From positions 51,818,894 through 51,882,893 of the forward strand of contig NC_065880.2 of the NCBI RefSeq assembly GCF_932274485.2: a stretch of DNA of 64,000 bases, written 5' to 3'. The notes beneath the pieces are model-generated. The model was not told the DNA's origin, ran no database searches, and was given only the letters and a program-made list of their open reading frames with translations. Position 1 is the first letter of the stretch; each line of letters opens with the position of its first letter. The DNA comes from Patella vulgata. Taxonomy: Eukaryota; Mollusca; Gastropoda; Patellidae. Positions 24,501 to 39,627 of this stretch are shown piece after piece. The position numbers and the translations under genes were made by a program.

Positions 24501-26529
24501 ACAAAAAATTGTTTTTGTTTTTAGCTTGTTCTCTATCCATCTCTTGCAAAATGTGGGCGTATCCTGCCTGGCAGCCGCTGGGTTGTTTTTTTTCAATTAT
24601 TGGGGGGGGGTGTAAACAGAGGACAGACCAGATTTATGGGAGGGCAAATGCCCCTTCTTGGCGCTGCCACTGTCTGCCTTTCTCGCATTTCTGAGTACCA
24701 GGCCCTATACCTAAATCTTAGGGGCATACAATGAATGGGTTTTCCCTGCAATCACCAAAACTCTGCAGTGGGTGATAACTGATAACAACACTAGGTTATA
24801 GAGTTGAATTGTGTTTAAGCTCCATGGTTTATTTTATAGGTCTATAACCAGGAAAGTGATTCATTTGAAGTATTAAATAACTACTATTGTTATAGTTTAA
24901 CAGAAGAAACTATTTTAAGTCATGGTAAGTACCATATAAATATTTTATAAATTAGAGAGAGAGAAATATAGTTAAGCTATGGAATGTTTAAAACTATGGA
25001 GGAAGAACCCCACTGAAATTCAAAGTGATTTTATTGTATATTTCATGGAATACTTGCGCAGGGATACACTCTCTTGAACCATTTAATAACTGGAGCGGTA
25101 TTCAATGGTCATTGAGTTCTATTTTTATTCTACAACTACATGTAAATCTCAAAATACACTGTACTAAAAAAAACCATCACCAATAATGTTAAAATTCATC
25201 ATAGGTTCCGCCTTTTTTTCTTTCTTTTTTTTACAAAAATTGTGGTTGCCTAGTGGTGACGTCATTACAGTTTGACATAATTCTGAAAGTGACGTCATTC
25301 TTGACAAAGGTAGTATGTGTCCAAGACATTGAATACAACCATAGGTTATTCAATGGCTGTATTCAATGATATTTGCTTGTATTTGTATGTAGTTATAGAA
25401 TAAATATAGTTAAGCAATGGAATGTTTAAAACTATGGAGGAAGAACCCCACTGAAATTCCAAGTGATTTTATTGTATATTACAATGTTATTCACTGGTAA
25501 TATTTTCAAATTTATGAAATACTGTAAATGTGATACAGGAAAACTGGTTCTTAATGGAATTTTAAAAACTTTGTGGGATTGTTCATCGGGGCATAAGGAA
25601 GAACCCTACTGAATGTCAAAATCTTAAGATGGTAAATTTCAAAGTGATTTGCAGAATTATTTTTTGCGGCACATTTGTAGGGCTTAGTGCAGAGTACATA
25701 ATAGATTATTTAAAACTTGCTCTGTAGGATTTGTTTATAATGATTTTAGAATAAGCACAGTTGACTTTGCAACTAATGGCCTGACAATCAACGGTCTATA
25801 TGAGGAGTTCACATAGGTAAAAAGAATTTGTCATAATTTATGTATATATTCATTATTGAATATGTTTTTGTTAATGGGCCATATAGACATAACAATCTCC
25901 TCATTACTCCTAAAGTGTCAAATTCATAAGTTTGGCAATGTGACATATTACAATATCGCCATATAAATGTCAGTGAACAGGAGTGTTTTTGTTAGTATAT
26001 GACTAACTGGGCAATTTATTCGCCAAAATTGACATTCATATAATCAGAAAAATTTGAGTAACATGCAAAAGAAATTGAATTACCTCAAAATGTATAGATT
26101 AAAGGCTTTTAAGGCGACAGATCCTTAATATTGATGAATATCATCAATTTATTATAATTTGTGCTCATTTCAGGGTTTGAAAGATTTTTCAGACAAGGCA
26201 AAGATATTCAGAAAAATGCCATACAAGTAATACTGTCAAAGTTAAAAGACATAGAACAGTGGTTTGTGTCACAGCGAACATTTTCTTTCTTTTCAACCTC
26301 ATTGTTATTAGTCTATGAATCTTCAGTTAATTCCATTGAAACTCCACAACTTATGTCATATGAAAGTGAGAACAAAATAAACAAAAGACCACAAGATCAC
26401 CCTGTTATTGCTGATGTTCGTATGATTGATTTTGCCCACGTCTTTTCTTCAAACAGCCAAGATGAAAATTACCTCCATGGACTAAGAAGTGTTATATTCT
26501 ATCTCAATTCGTTATTACATTCTGTTTGA
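18539..26529 (+). CDS. IPMK: Inositol polyphosphate multikinase
   Basis: Five exons join in frame: 18539-18650, 20521-20694, 21760-21932, 24840-24924, 26174-26529 (stop TGA), giving 299 aa. The protein belongs to the inositol polyphosphate kinase family, which phosphorylates IP3/IP4 towards IP5 and, in IPMK, also acts on PIP2; it works in the nucleus and cytoplasm. Visible family marks: QVAG near residue 25, PPRGPRE near 53, the catalytic PxxxDxKxG motif (PSVMDVKIG, residues 111-119), GMRVY at 151-155, YSLTEETI near 172, a TSLLLVYE form of the SSLLxxYE motif at 223-230, and IDFAH at 266-270, whose Asp helps bind metal and ATP. The acceptor at 18531 just before the ATG implies a non-coding first exon upstream. 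Human IPMK is about 416 aa; the difference is mostly a long insert between the SSLL and IDFAH motifs that is very short here. IP6K or IP3K is less likely because PPRGPRE and overall size fit IPMK. Introns carry transposon debris, and a tandem-repeat element begins about 12 bp past the stop. Confidence 0.93.
18952..19180 (+). repeat. Dispersed repeat, second of two copies
   Basis: Same blocks in the same order as 928-1120, with about 40 extra bases after the CATCTAGA block. It lies in IPMK intron 1. The class is unknown. Confidence 0.6.
19200..20520. other. IPMK intron 1, right part; no gene seen
   Basis: Contains two diverged copies of an AAAAGTCACTTTAAA...AAAACACAAAA block at about 19375-19530. 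The rest holds nothing I recognise. Confidence 0.4.
21057..21545. mobile_element. Remnant of the palindrome family
   Basis: TTTTTTCTAGTAAGATTGGG near 21066 and GGAAATAACCACCTGATGAT near 21500 match inner parts of the arms of the 1951-3052 element, with other DNA (including a SINE-2 fragment) between. It lies in IPMK intron 2. Confidence 0.55.
21340..21425 (-). repeat. SINE-2 3' fragment
   Basis: GGGTTTAAGATCCTACAG...GGGCTAATGAAGATGGGC and ATACGCCATAAA match the reverse of the SINE-2 tail. It lies within the remains of a palindrome-family element in IPMK intron 2. Confidence 0.6.
22619..22965. repeat. Tandem dimer, about 175-bp period
   Basis: ATGCAGTCTGGCAGTATTTC at about 22638 recurs as ATGCAGCCTGGCAGTATTTC at about 22813, and GAACGGAGTGAGTGAATC occurs once in each unit. 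It lies in IPMK intron 3. Confidence 0.75.
23171..24583 (+). mobile_element. Tandem-repeat-cored element, family B, both ends present
   Basis: Starts TATACGCCCACATTTT and ends AAAATGTGGGCGTAT, giving inverted subterminal repeats, followed by a CTGCC-T-GGCAG hairpin. Between are about four monomers of the same unit as 8340-9075 plus a GTTTTCCGGT array. The architecture resembles Helentron-associated (HINE) elements. It lies in IPMK intron 3. Confidence 0.8.
23936..24140 (+). repeat. Oligo-C run, telomere-like repeats and TTTTCCGGT array
   Basis: Oligo-C at about 23935-23948, then about three GGGTTA units near 23979-23996, then five or more degenerate copies of GTTTTCCGGTATTTAG to 24140. All lie inside the family B element. 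Confidence 0.7.
24960..25640. repeat. Direct duplication in IPMK intron 4
   Basis: AATATAGTTAAGC...GGAATGTTTAAAACTATGG...GAAGAACCCCACTGAAATTC at 24964-25045 recurs at 25402-25483. A related AAGGAAGAACCCTACTGAAT stretch near 25600 also resembles 22175-22330, so this is a dispersed family. Confidence 0.65.
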
Positions 26530-26541
26530 TGTTAAACTTCC

Positions 26542-27218
26542 TTTTTATACGCCCACTCGTGCACAGTAGGTTGTGGGTGGTCTCAAGGCTAAAGTTAATA
26601 TCCAATTGACTTTAAGTTTATATACAGCATATTAGGTAATGAGACAAAAAAGTCCTGTTGATTTTCAATGATTTCTGATAATTACTGCCAGGGTGATGGT
26701 CTTTGATACTTTGAAAAATATTATGGATGTCCAAGAAACTAAACCTATCATCCAATTAACTTTAAAATATACACAACATTTAAGGTCATCAGATGAAGAA
26801 TCTTATTGATTTTGAATGATTACCCTAAAATTGATACTTTGAAAAATATTGTGGACGTTCTGTAGCCTACAGTTATCATGTGATTGACTTTAAATTTATA
26901 CACAGTGTATAAGGTGAAGAATCCTATTGATTTTATTATTATTACTGTCAGAGTTATGACCCATGATCACTTTGAAGTGAACACTCTATAGAGGCTTATC
27001 GTCCGATTTATACACAGTGATTATGTTCATGATATCATGAACAGCTAAATTCATCATGTTTTGTATAATAAAGGTTAACTACAGAAAGAACTAGAAGCTA
27101 AACCAATTCTAATGATGTCTGATAATTATTAATTAGTTGTTACTCTTAATCAGTGTTTAGTGCCTTGTAATTAATCTAAATGATTTCATCAACTGACAAA
27201 CGAAAATATTCCACAACA
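26542..27218 (+). mobile_element. Tandem-repeat-cored element, family C, in the IPMK 3' UTR
   Basis: Starts TTTTTATACGCCCACTCG about 12 bp after the IPMK stop and holds four degenerate family C monomers. An AATAAA at 27067-27072 could serve as the IPMK poly(A) signal. Confidence 0.75.
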
Positions 27219-27530
27219 TTTTTATACGCCCATATTTTCATGTGGAGGTATATTGTTATCGCCCCTGTCCATCCGTTCACATTTTGTTTGTGGACAATCT
27301 ACAGGTCACAATCTTCATCTGATTTGGACAAAACTTTATAGGTTTATATCCCAAAGATCACGGTTCCTTGGCATGTATTGGTTACTTCCGGGATGATGGC
27401 TCCTGATTATATGAAAAATGGTGTTTTTAGACTATGGACCCTCTAGAGGTCACAATTTTTATCCGATTCTGATGGAATTTAAAGGACAATATTGGTGTCA
27501 GTCATTATCACATATCGGATAGAACTAGTT
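27219..27530 (+). mobile_element. Tandem-repeat-cored element, family B, 5' part
   Basis: Starts TTTTTATACGCCCATATTTT directly after a family C copy and runs through about one and a half monomers. It stops just before the hAT-like element at 27544. Confidence 0.7.
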
Positions 27531-27543
27531 TAACACATTCCAA

Positions 27544-29226
27544 CAGGGCTCACACTGTCGGTCGCCAAAGTCGCAATTTGCGATAAAAATATGAAAGTGG
27601 CGATTAAAGTTCCAATTTCATATTTTTATGTTATATTTTTAAAATGTATTAAAATAATGCCCGTAAAATAGATGGTATCTATAAACAGTCCTACCTTGTT
27701 AAAGAATAATCCTATTAATCCTATAATTCACTATTGCCAGTTGAGAAATTGGCAAAAATATCATTTTCAACTTCAAATTCAAACGTTTGAAGATAGCTAT
27801 TCCATGGTGGGGAATAGGAAAACAAGGGAGGTAATTGTGTTATTATTTCCGGTGTGAAGATTTTTAAGTGTGCGAAAGATAACCTATGATCGTATAATAG
27901 TGAGTTGACAACCTATTGAGCAAAAGACATAGAAATAATTATGTTTTGACTTTCTTAGAAAATATGAAATTGTAACTTTAAAATTTGATTTTGGCGATAA
28001 TTTTGGCGATAATGTTTTGCTGTACTGGCGATTCTTTTTGAGAACTGACGGAAAAAAATCTTAAAATTCTAATCGTATTTATCCTAGCTGGATTAACCAT
28101 TAATTGATTGAGTGTCAATCACGTGGCTGAATACTATAAATTAATCAACTGGCTGATAATCCGGATTGCGCGTCAATGACTAATACTAATACTAGCTGGA
28201 TTAACCATTAATTGATTGAGTGTCAATCACGTGGCTGAATACTATAAATTAATCAACTGGCTGATAATCCGGATTGCGCGTCAATGACTAATACTAATAC
28301 TAATCCTAGCTGGATTAACCATTAATTGATTGAATGTCAATCACGTGGCTGAATACTATAAATTAATCAACTGGCTGATAATCCGGATTGCGCGTCAATG
28401 ACTAATACTAATCAGTTGTCTTGGATTAATGATTAGTTGATTGATAATTGCCATGATGTATATAAAGTCTATCGCACGTCATTATTTACTCCTACTGATT
28501 AAACCAAGTGGTTATTATTTAATGTTTCGTTTCGTCTTAAAAAAAATGGTAATACATGTAATCGAAATGGCCGACAGATCCTTTCGAAGAGAATTAAATA
28601 TTTTGATAGTTGAACTGTGGCTTCATATATTCATATACGGCATATACAAGCATGCCGATCGGATATCATTAGTTCAAATTATATCATAACCTGGTCGAAA
28701 ACGTAAGAAAGAGTTGAATAGCGACGATTCTTATCTTATCTTATCTTATCTTATCTTATCTTATTACCGTCGCAAAAATGCTCTAAAGGTGAACGACGGG
28801 TATAATTGTAAACATCTCTTACAAATAAAACCTAAATTTAAATCGTTCTATCAGGGATTCAGATTCTGATACCTTTACGGTACCTGGAAATAACTATAGG
28901 CCTATTGTACACGCAACATATAAATTTACTGAAAATATATTGTGCAGTACGGTGTTCAAATAGACTAAATTCACCCCCTCCCCCCCCCCCCCAAAAAAGA
29001 TCTTCTTAAATCCAAAGTTGTTGTATATTGTATTGTATATATCCGCAATTGTTTTAGAATGTTAATAAGCCTAGCTGAGACATAAATTCGTTGGATGTTG
29101 TCTTTTTTATCACACATTTTTGGCAGATAAAATTTCCAGTTGGCGGAAAAAAAATATGAACATTTTTTTATATAAAAATTATCATCCATTTTGGCGGAAA
29201 AAAATTGAAAGCCAGTGTGAGCCCTC
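27544..29226. mobile_element. hAT-like TIR element, copy 1
   Basis: The ends are CAGGGCTCACACTG and CAGTGTGAGCCCT, with flanks CATTCCAA/CAGACCAA (6 of 8 match). The interior matches copy 2 at 46370 but carries three tandem units of 108-114 bp (28085-28415) where copy 2 has one, and a (TTATC)n run at 28730-28766. Runs of GGCGATAATTTTGGCGAT and TTGGCGGAAAA near the ends form further inverted similarity. No transposase ORF. Confidence 0.85.
28085..28415. repeat. Three tandem units (108-114 bp) inside hAT-like copy 1
   Basis: TAGCTGGATTAACCATTAAT starts at 28085, 28193 and 28307. Units are nearly identical, so the expansion is recent relative to the element. Confidence 0.9.
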
Positions 29227-29231
29227 AGACC

Positions 29232-29562
29232 AAATATAATTGTAACACAGAGATCATTGCTACGATAGATGGATAGTGCAGGTTTCAACAATCAGAAGTG
29301 ACAAATGCAAAAGGAAAACACGAGTTATCCCTCTATATAACTGACTGAAGAGACGAGTGATAACAGATACATGGGCGAATTTCTGCTTACTAATAATTCC
29401 TTCGAAGACCAAAAGTTGTTGTGTGAGACTGTGTGAAATCACTAGGTAAGTCAGTTATACAGAGGGATAACTGGTGTTTTCCTTTTGCGTTGGTCAGTTC
29501 TGATTGTTGAACCCTTCATTACGCATCAATCGTAGCAATGATCTCTGTTTTAAAATTATATG
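29232..29562. mobile_element. Fold-back element with 113-bp arms
   Basis: 29232-29344 and 29450-29562 are inverted copies (for example ACAGAGATCATTGCTACGAT against its complement), with a loop of about 105 bp. It directly follows hAT-like copy 1. No ORF. Confidence 0.85.
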
Positions 29563-29589
29563 AAATAAAGTTGTATTGTCATCACATTA

Positions 29590-29800
29590 TCTGGCAGTGT
29601 ATACTGTTTATAGATTTCCAACAATTTATGAATAATTGCTGTCAGAATTATGGCCCATGCTCAATTTGAGAAATCTTATAAATGCTCAAGAGGAAAAAGT
29701 TATTATCTGATCTGACTGACTTGAAATACACAGTGTTGATTTTAATGAGATGAAGAATCTTATTGATTTTCAATGATTTATATCTTGTACAGCTGAAGTT
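29590..29800 (+). mobile_element. Family C fragment
   Basis: AATTATGGCCCATGCTCAATT, AATCTTATAAATGCTC and GATGAAGAATCTTATTGATTT are decayed family C monomer segments. Confidence 0.55.
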
Positions 29801-29995
29801 ATCGGATTAACACAGCCTGCTAATCACCAACAAGACGCGTTTCTTTTGTAAATATCAACCAATAAGTATTGCAAACAATGACCAACAAGGAAAGATTTTA
29901 TAGATATGCATATTCTACACATCATATCCAAAATTTGAATGATTTCATAAAAACTGATAGAATTATGGATTGAAATATTGACAAACACAGTCTTT

Positions 29996-30048
29996 CTAAT
30001 CACTGACAAGAACCAACAAGTGCTTTGTCGGTTCTTGTCAGTGATTAG
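29996..30048. repeat. Perfect 19-bp hairpin
   Basis: CTAATCACTGACAAGAACC at 29996-30014 pairs exactly with 30030-30048; four further base pairs lie inside after one mismatch, with a 5-base loop. A related inverted block (CCTGCTAATCACCAACAAG) lies at about 29816. Confidence 0.85.
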
Positions 30049-30049
30049 C

Positions 30050-33000
30050 AGGACCCTTGCCCAGTACATACTTTATATAATAATAAGTTTAAATAAATAA
30101 ATAAATAATTAATAATTATTCTTTAACATTAACTGTATATCTAATGTAATTTAGTTAGTTGGCATGGTGGTTAGAACGGCCTGTTACTCATTTATTTATC
30201 TTTATTAATTTATATTGTTGAATTTAACTTTCGTGGTCTTCAAACATGTACCTTATTATGTTCTTGAAATATCACAAGTAAGTAACATAACCATATATGA
30301 AGCAAATTTATATAAGCTTTTAGCTTGTTTTTGTATCATATCTTTAAAACTGTAATGTATTATAGGATATTTTATGAATAAATATTGTTTAAACCAATAG
30401 TAAGTTAGAAAGAACTAGAGGCCAATCAAAATATTTTTTTTAGCAGTTGATCTACAAAAGTATAATATGGGATGTCAGTGGACTGACCCAATGATTTAGA
30501 TAAGTGTATGTTCCATTGCCTGGCAGTTTATCCTTACTTATTATATTTAGGTCTAATTAATACTATTGAGTACTGCATTGTATATTATGTATGTCTAGAA
30601 TTTAAATGGAAAAATGTTAAAGCAGTTAAAATGCCACACCAGTACCGACCCATTCTACCTCTTTGGATACATAAACTTTTATTAATTGTAAATCTCATTG
30701 TTTTTTTGTGTTTTTTTGTGGAAATACCCAGTACTAGATGGTAGAATTCCACTGTCCATATGTCCGGTGCAGAAAAGTAGATGGTTAAACCCATTTCATT
30801 TCCATATGTCCATGTCTGTCTATTGCACATACACGTGCACAGTGACTTCTCTCTGTACTTCGAATTGTTGAAGTTTCCAGTTACTACCGGTATTAATATA
30901 ATTTAATTTGCAGGTTATTGCTGCATTTTTATTATCCTGGAAAATTTATTTTTTATATACAAGACATTATGAATTGATACACTTTTACTTTGCGTTTGCA
31001 GTTGCACCATTCAGTGAAAAAATATACGAACAAGATATTTTATGAAACCAAACTAAACACTAAAAAATTCTCAAAATTTTCCTTGAGGAGAAAAACCAAA
31101 TATTCTCCCCCCCCCCCCCAACTGCTTGTGATCTAACTATTTTATAGTGGAATCCAGTCTCCACAAATAATTTCTACCAAGGTGATGAGCTGCACTAAGT
31201 ATTGCGATTCGGGTGTTACCATACGATTCGTATCACGATTCATAACCAGCTCAATATTTATCAAGAAAACATTAAGATAAATGAATAATTGATACTTTTA
31301 GTCATGTTATGTCGAAGAAATATAACAATTTTATATCACGATATTGATGTGGGTCAAAATATGGACCAAAACAGTTTAAGAGAGTTTGTGTTGCTATTGA
31401 TAATGTGTAACATGGATAATTAAGAGCGTCAGGAAGCGAATCATGAGAAGCATCTCGCGATTCAATACGCGAATGGTGAGAAGATAAATCGCGATGCATA
31501 GATTCAACGATCATTACTACTACCACTTAATGTAGTGGTTTACGTCCGCTTTATTTACAAATCACAAAAAATACAACTATCCATGATATACAAATCAGTT
31601 ATGATACATGCAATCGGCAATATACAAAATATTTTATTTACAAATTACATAACTACATAGCAGCTATGGACCTAGTACATTATAAATATTCTAGTTCTAT
31701 GATTATACATATTATTTTGAGTAAATCAATAGCGCTTGCCGACGTCAACTGCTGACGCCCCATAACTCAGGTTTGAGACTTAAATAAATAAAAATTTTAT
31801 CCAGTCGAAAATTAAATTCCAAGCTTAAATCTAAACAGTTTACAGCAAAGTCGTAAATTTGTTATTATTGTTTTTACTACTTCACTTATGTTAATTAGTA
31901 ATAAAACAAAAGTAGAATCTGGGTGTAACAGGTGGGTTTCTATAGTTTCTTCATTAATTTGTAATCATATACTTAATCTTCGTGGTAGATAGATATTACA
32001 GTCATAACAGTCCTAACACCTTAATTATAGTAATATCAATAATATAAAGAACGAACATTTTAAAAAAAATAAAAGCCAATTAGCGGTATTTGATTATGTT
32101 GTGCTCGTGTTTAAAGAAAAGTTTACACCATTATTACTACAGAAACCATTGCTTTTTTTCACTTTACATGTATGTATACCGTCGAAAATTCTGTTTAGTG
32201 TAATTTTTATGTCGTTGTCCAGGAACTGTACCGGCGGGGGGTTATTGGGTTTATTCTTCAACTGGGCTCAAAATTTTATTGATAAATATATTTTTTTTCT
32301 AACACGATTTATACTTAACAATATGATTATGATTTACCTTGCATAGTCCTATGTACAGGAACCCAATACAGAGACAAGTTGTCTTATTAAAGCATATACG
32401 AACGGCTAGCGTGATGATCGAACATGGAACCCAGTGTCTAACTCACTTTATGGTTAAAATTGATGTGTTAATTTGAATATCCCTTCGTTATCCAGTCCCA
32501 TTGTAGTGCAATGTATACAATCCCAAATATCGGAGCAAGATTATTCAAGCCTACGATTTAGTTATCCAAATTCTATTTCCATTTCCCGCGCTTTCTTTAT
32601 CAAATTATCACGTGATGACAGAATAAGAACGCAACGCTCGTCTTTGTGAAAATGATATAGATTCTGCATACGATATATTATTATGCCCTAAATTGTAAAT
32701 TTGTTTCCGTTATTGATCAAAAATAATGGACAACTTCCTTGTTAAAATGGTTAGCATATAATAAACCCAACTGCACATTGTATATCCATTCACCTTTAAC
32801 CTGAAAATTAAACTGAATACGGTTATTGTCATCAAAGGATGAACTAAAGATATTAGACATTACACGTGTGTTATGTAACCAAGTGTATTACAATGTATAG
32901 TAAAATAATGTTGTAGGCGGTACGAAGAAAGTGTTTGATTTATGTATATATACGGATGTTTATTCATTAATTAGCTGCCTTTTATACACATTGTTAGTCG

Positions 33001-33215
33001 TTGTGGGATATCATTGATGATGAGTAACATGATTCCGCTGTTGTGTATACCAGGAATGCTTTTTCATCAATCAAGAAGAGTGTTGGAGGCGGAGCTACTT
33101 TCTTGCCGAAATTTGATTGGCATCTACCGATGCCTCTTAGCACAAAAAGGCCTACTTGACGTTTCGAGGTCAGACCAACAACTTTTCCAGTGGTGCTAGG
33201 AACTTCTTTCGAATT
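30050..33215. other. Intergenic DNA before ZCCHC24; no gene seen
   Basis: AT-rich. Contains a SINE-2-like tail at about 30760-30802, an oligo-C run at about 31108-31121, a stretch rich in CGATTC/ATCACGAT words at 31200-31500 that may be old transposon, and nothing coding. 32600-33215 is likely the ZCCHC24 promoter and 5' UTR, but no core element is convincing. Confidence 0.5.
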
Positions 33216-37083
<3,868 letters not shown>

Positions 37084-39110
37084 ATAAAACAGCTGGTGCA
37101 TATTGTTTGTCCCTAGTGTTGAACAGAAATAGCATGCTCAGAAGTAAACAAGCCTTTGGTGCCTTTTACAGACAAGTTCTTTCTATATTTGGTGCCTTTT
37201 TAAGAAGAGTGTCTTTGTATATATTTTGTGGTCTTATTTATTGCAGTTTATAACCTATCTTCTGAACATGCTGTAAACTGAACACTCAGTTCCTTTTTAA
37301 ACTTAATGAAGTTTGCCATAAACCTTTTTTTTTGTGCTTACATTAATAACTTATACAAGTGTGTGCCAAAATGATCTATATTACCATTTTTAAAATGCAT
37401 TTATTTCTTTTAAAAAAGGCAGATGTTTTTAATTCTTTGAACTATTATTAAATAACTCAATAAAAGATGATGGGAATATAATATTATAATAAGTTATAGA
37501 TAGATTTAGCCATAGGAAGAATTATGTAAAATGAATAATTATATCCAGTAAATGAGAGGATAAGAATTGTAGATTCATGAGAGTTCTGTAATGTATGACT
37601 GGAAATTTAATCTAAAAATTGTGGTGTTAAAAAATATGTAAGGTATTAATTTATGTTGATAAGTCTGTTATTGGTATATCCCCTACATGTATGAATTGAA
37701 TGATCTTGAGAAATTAAATAGCAGTAATATTTACTGTTCTTCTTTCTCGGTTAGAATATTTTGTAACAATATTTTATTCAGGACATTTATTTTTTAGACC
37801 CTGATCATTGTACTAAATTATAGATTCCAGTTTAACTATAAAGAAATATTAAGTAGGGGATATACCAAATGTGTATGGTTGATTTAATGTTAGTAAGACT
37901 ACATCATGGTGATTTCTATGGACCAGAAAGAACAACATCCCATTTAATAATATTTCTTTCCTCTTGTTGTGACTTAGGACATATTTGGAATGAAGATTAA
38001 ATTGGATTGGCTATTTTTTTTACAATCCAAGGTGCAATTTGTATCGACCAAGAGCTGGTATAACATTTTATAATGTTCTCTTAAAATACAGCATGTGCTG
38101 GATAACATGTGTATGTCCCAAGTTATAACTAGATAATTGAAGTGTAAAACATGTTATATGATCTATGTGTGGGATGGTATGTTCCACACATGTGAGAGAT
38201 GCACATTCTCTCACCTAGAAATTATTGTTCATAACATTCTTTTTAAAACTTTGACCAAGAATAATGGTTATGATTTGTAAATTTCTGGAAACAAGTAATA
38301 CTAAGAGACAGAACATGGAGCTTTTATATCTATATTGATGATGGTGTTTTATTTTGTATATATTTGGTGTGGATTGCTCTATTGCTAAAGCAGATATAAC
38401 AGTAAGAAGATATTTGTATAAATTTGTTTTTTTGATATTTCACTGAAAAGAAAAGATTCCAGTTGTCTTCTCATTTCCATCCACTGTTTAGAAAAGCTCA
38501 TACATTTTTTATGTTTTATTTAAGATAGATTTTTATTGTCGAGGATTATGTTAATTTAGTACATTTTAGAGAAATGTAATTGATTTGTTGTATTAACTTA
38601 TGGATAACATAATCGAAAAAATAATATGTGCCAAAAAGGGGGCTAGATGTCCAGTAATTTATTTTTAAAGATTAATTTGGTATATTTTGACATTAGTTAA
38701 GATAGTTAATTAATATATAATAGAGAGAGGTATATGTTTATTTAACCTGTACATGCAACTGTTTTATCATGTCTGTGGACAAGTAAAAACCACAAAAATG
38801 GCTATGAGGTCAAATGTCAACAAACATGTATATTAAATTAAAAGATTTTTTTTAGCTCAAGAGGTTTTGTAGATTTTCAGTCCTATTTAAATTAAATTAT
38901 ATTCTGAATTGTTACAACTAGACACTATATGTATATAATTTTGGTAAGCTTTCAGTATTAAAACTTTTAATGGATTTGCATTATGATGTACCTTTTCATC
39001 CTATTATATGTTTTTCATCCTTATTTTTATTTGTGTGATATGCTCAATTATTTGTGATTTGTGTGTGTGCATGATACTCGCCAATAAATATTTATACAGT
39101 CAATTACTTT
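37084..39110 (+). other. Probable long 3' UTR of ZCCHC24
   Basis: There is no plausible ORF on either strand and none of the window's repeat families in this 2.0-kb AT-rich stretch, unlike the flanking introns. It ends with an AATAAA at 39083-39088, which I take as the poly(A) signal. The extent is inference; transcript ends were not available. Confidence 0.5.
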
Positions 39111-39417
39111 TCTTTTCAATAACTGATTTGAATGGTATCCAGGAGCCTAAACAAACTTCAACAATCTGACTTATTCTCTCCATTCTTCTGCATTATACAG
39201 ATATATTCCTGAGTGAGCCTGTATATAACTTTGTTCTCTAATACTGAAGTTCCACTGGGGTGATCTCCTTGCAGTCCATAATCTATCCTTTTATTCCTGA
39301 CAAAGATTCTCGTAATCATTGCTATTTGCACTCAAGCCACTTGATTCAATATGTTACCACCCTCTATATTTAATTTATGTGAGCACTTAACATCCTAAAT
39401 ATTGAGATAATAAAGGT

Positions 39418-39627
39418 ATAATAGGAGTGGTTTTCATATTGAAGAAATACAGCAGAATATTGACTGAAATGGGGTAAAAGTCTGAAAACAATGTTAAATT
39501 GATTTTGCCAATGTTAAGATAATAGGAGTGGTTTTCGTATTGAACTTGAAGAAATACAGCACAATATTGACTGAAATGGGGTACTTCGGTAAAAGTCTGA
39601 AAACAGTGTTAAATTGATTTTGCCAAG
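39418..39627. repeat. Tandem dimer, about 102-bp period
   Basis: TAATAGGAGTGGTTTTCATA...AATTGATTTTGCCAA at 39419-39517 recurs at 39521-39626 with two small insertions. Confidence 0.85.

Noticed and set aside
26161-26173. ORF start upstream of IPMK exon 5 as a separate small gene
   Set aside because: The ORF contains the acceptor (CAG at 26173) and the conserved IPMK C-terminal motifs; it is exon 5 only.
30166-30200. GGCATGGTGGTTAGAACGGC, like a tRNA or SINE box A
   Set aside because: No box B or cloverleaf follows; it is at most a SINE head fragment.
31550-31720. Possible reverse-strand LINE 3' end (TTTATTTACAAATCAC repeats)
   Set aside because: No reverse transcriptase or endonuclease reading frame nearby and no defined end; AT-rich DNA explains it as well.
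32250-32270. CTGGGCTCAAAATTTTATT, resembling the tip of the 4776-6125 element
   Set aside because: A single tip without partner or duplication; too short to support a call.
33156-33215. In-frame upstream ATG extending ZCCHC24 by 20 residues
   Set aside because: The family N-terminus starts at the equivalent of the ATG at 33216; the extension has no counterpart that I know.
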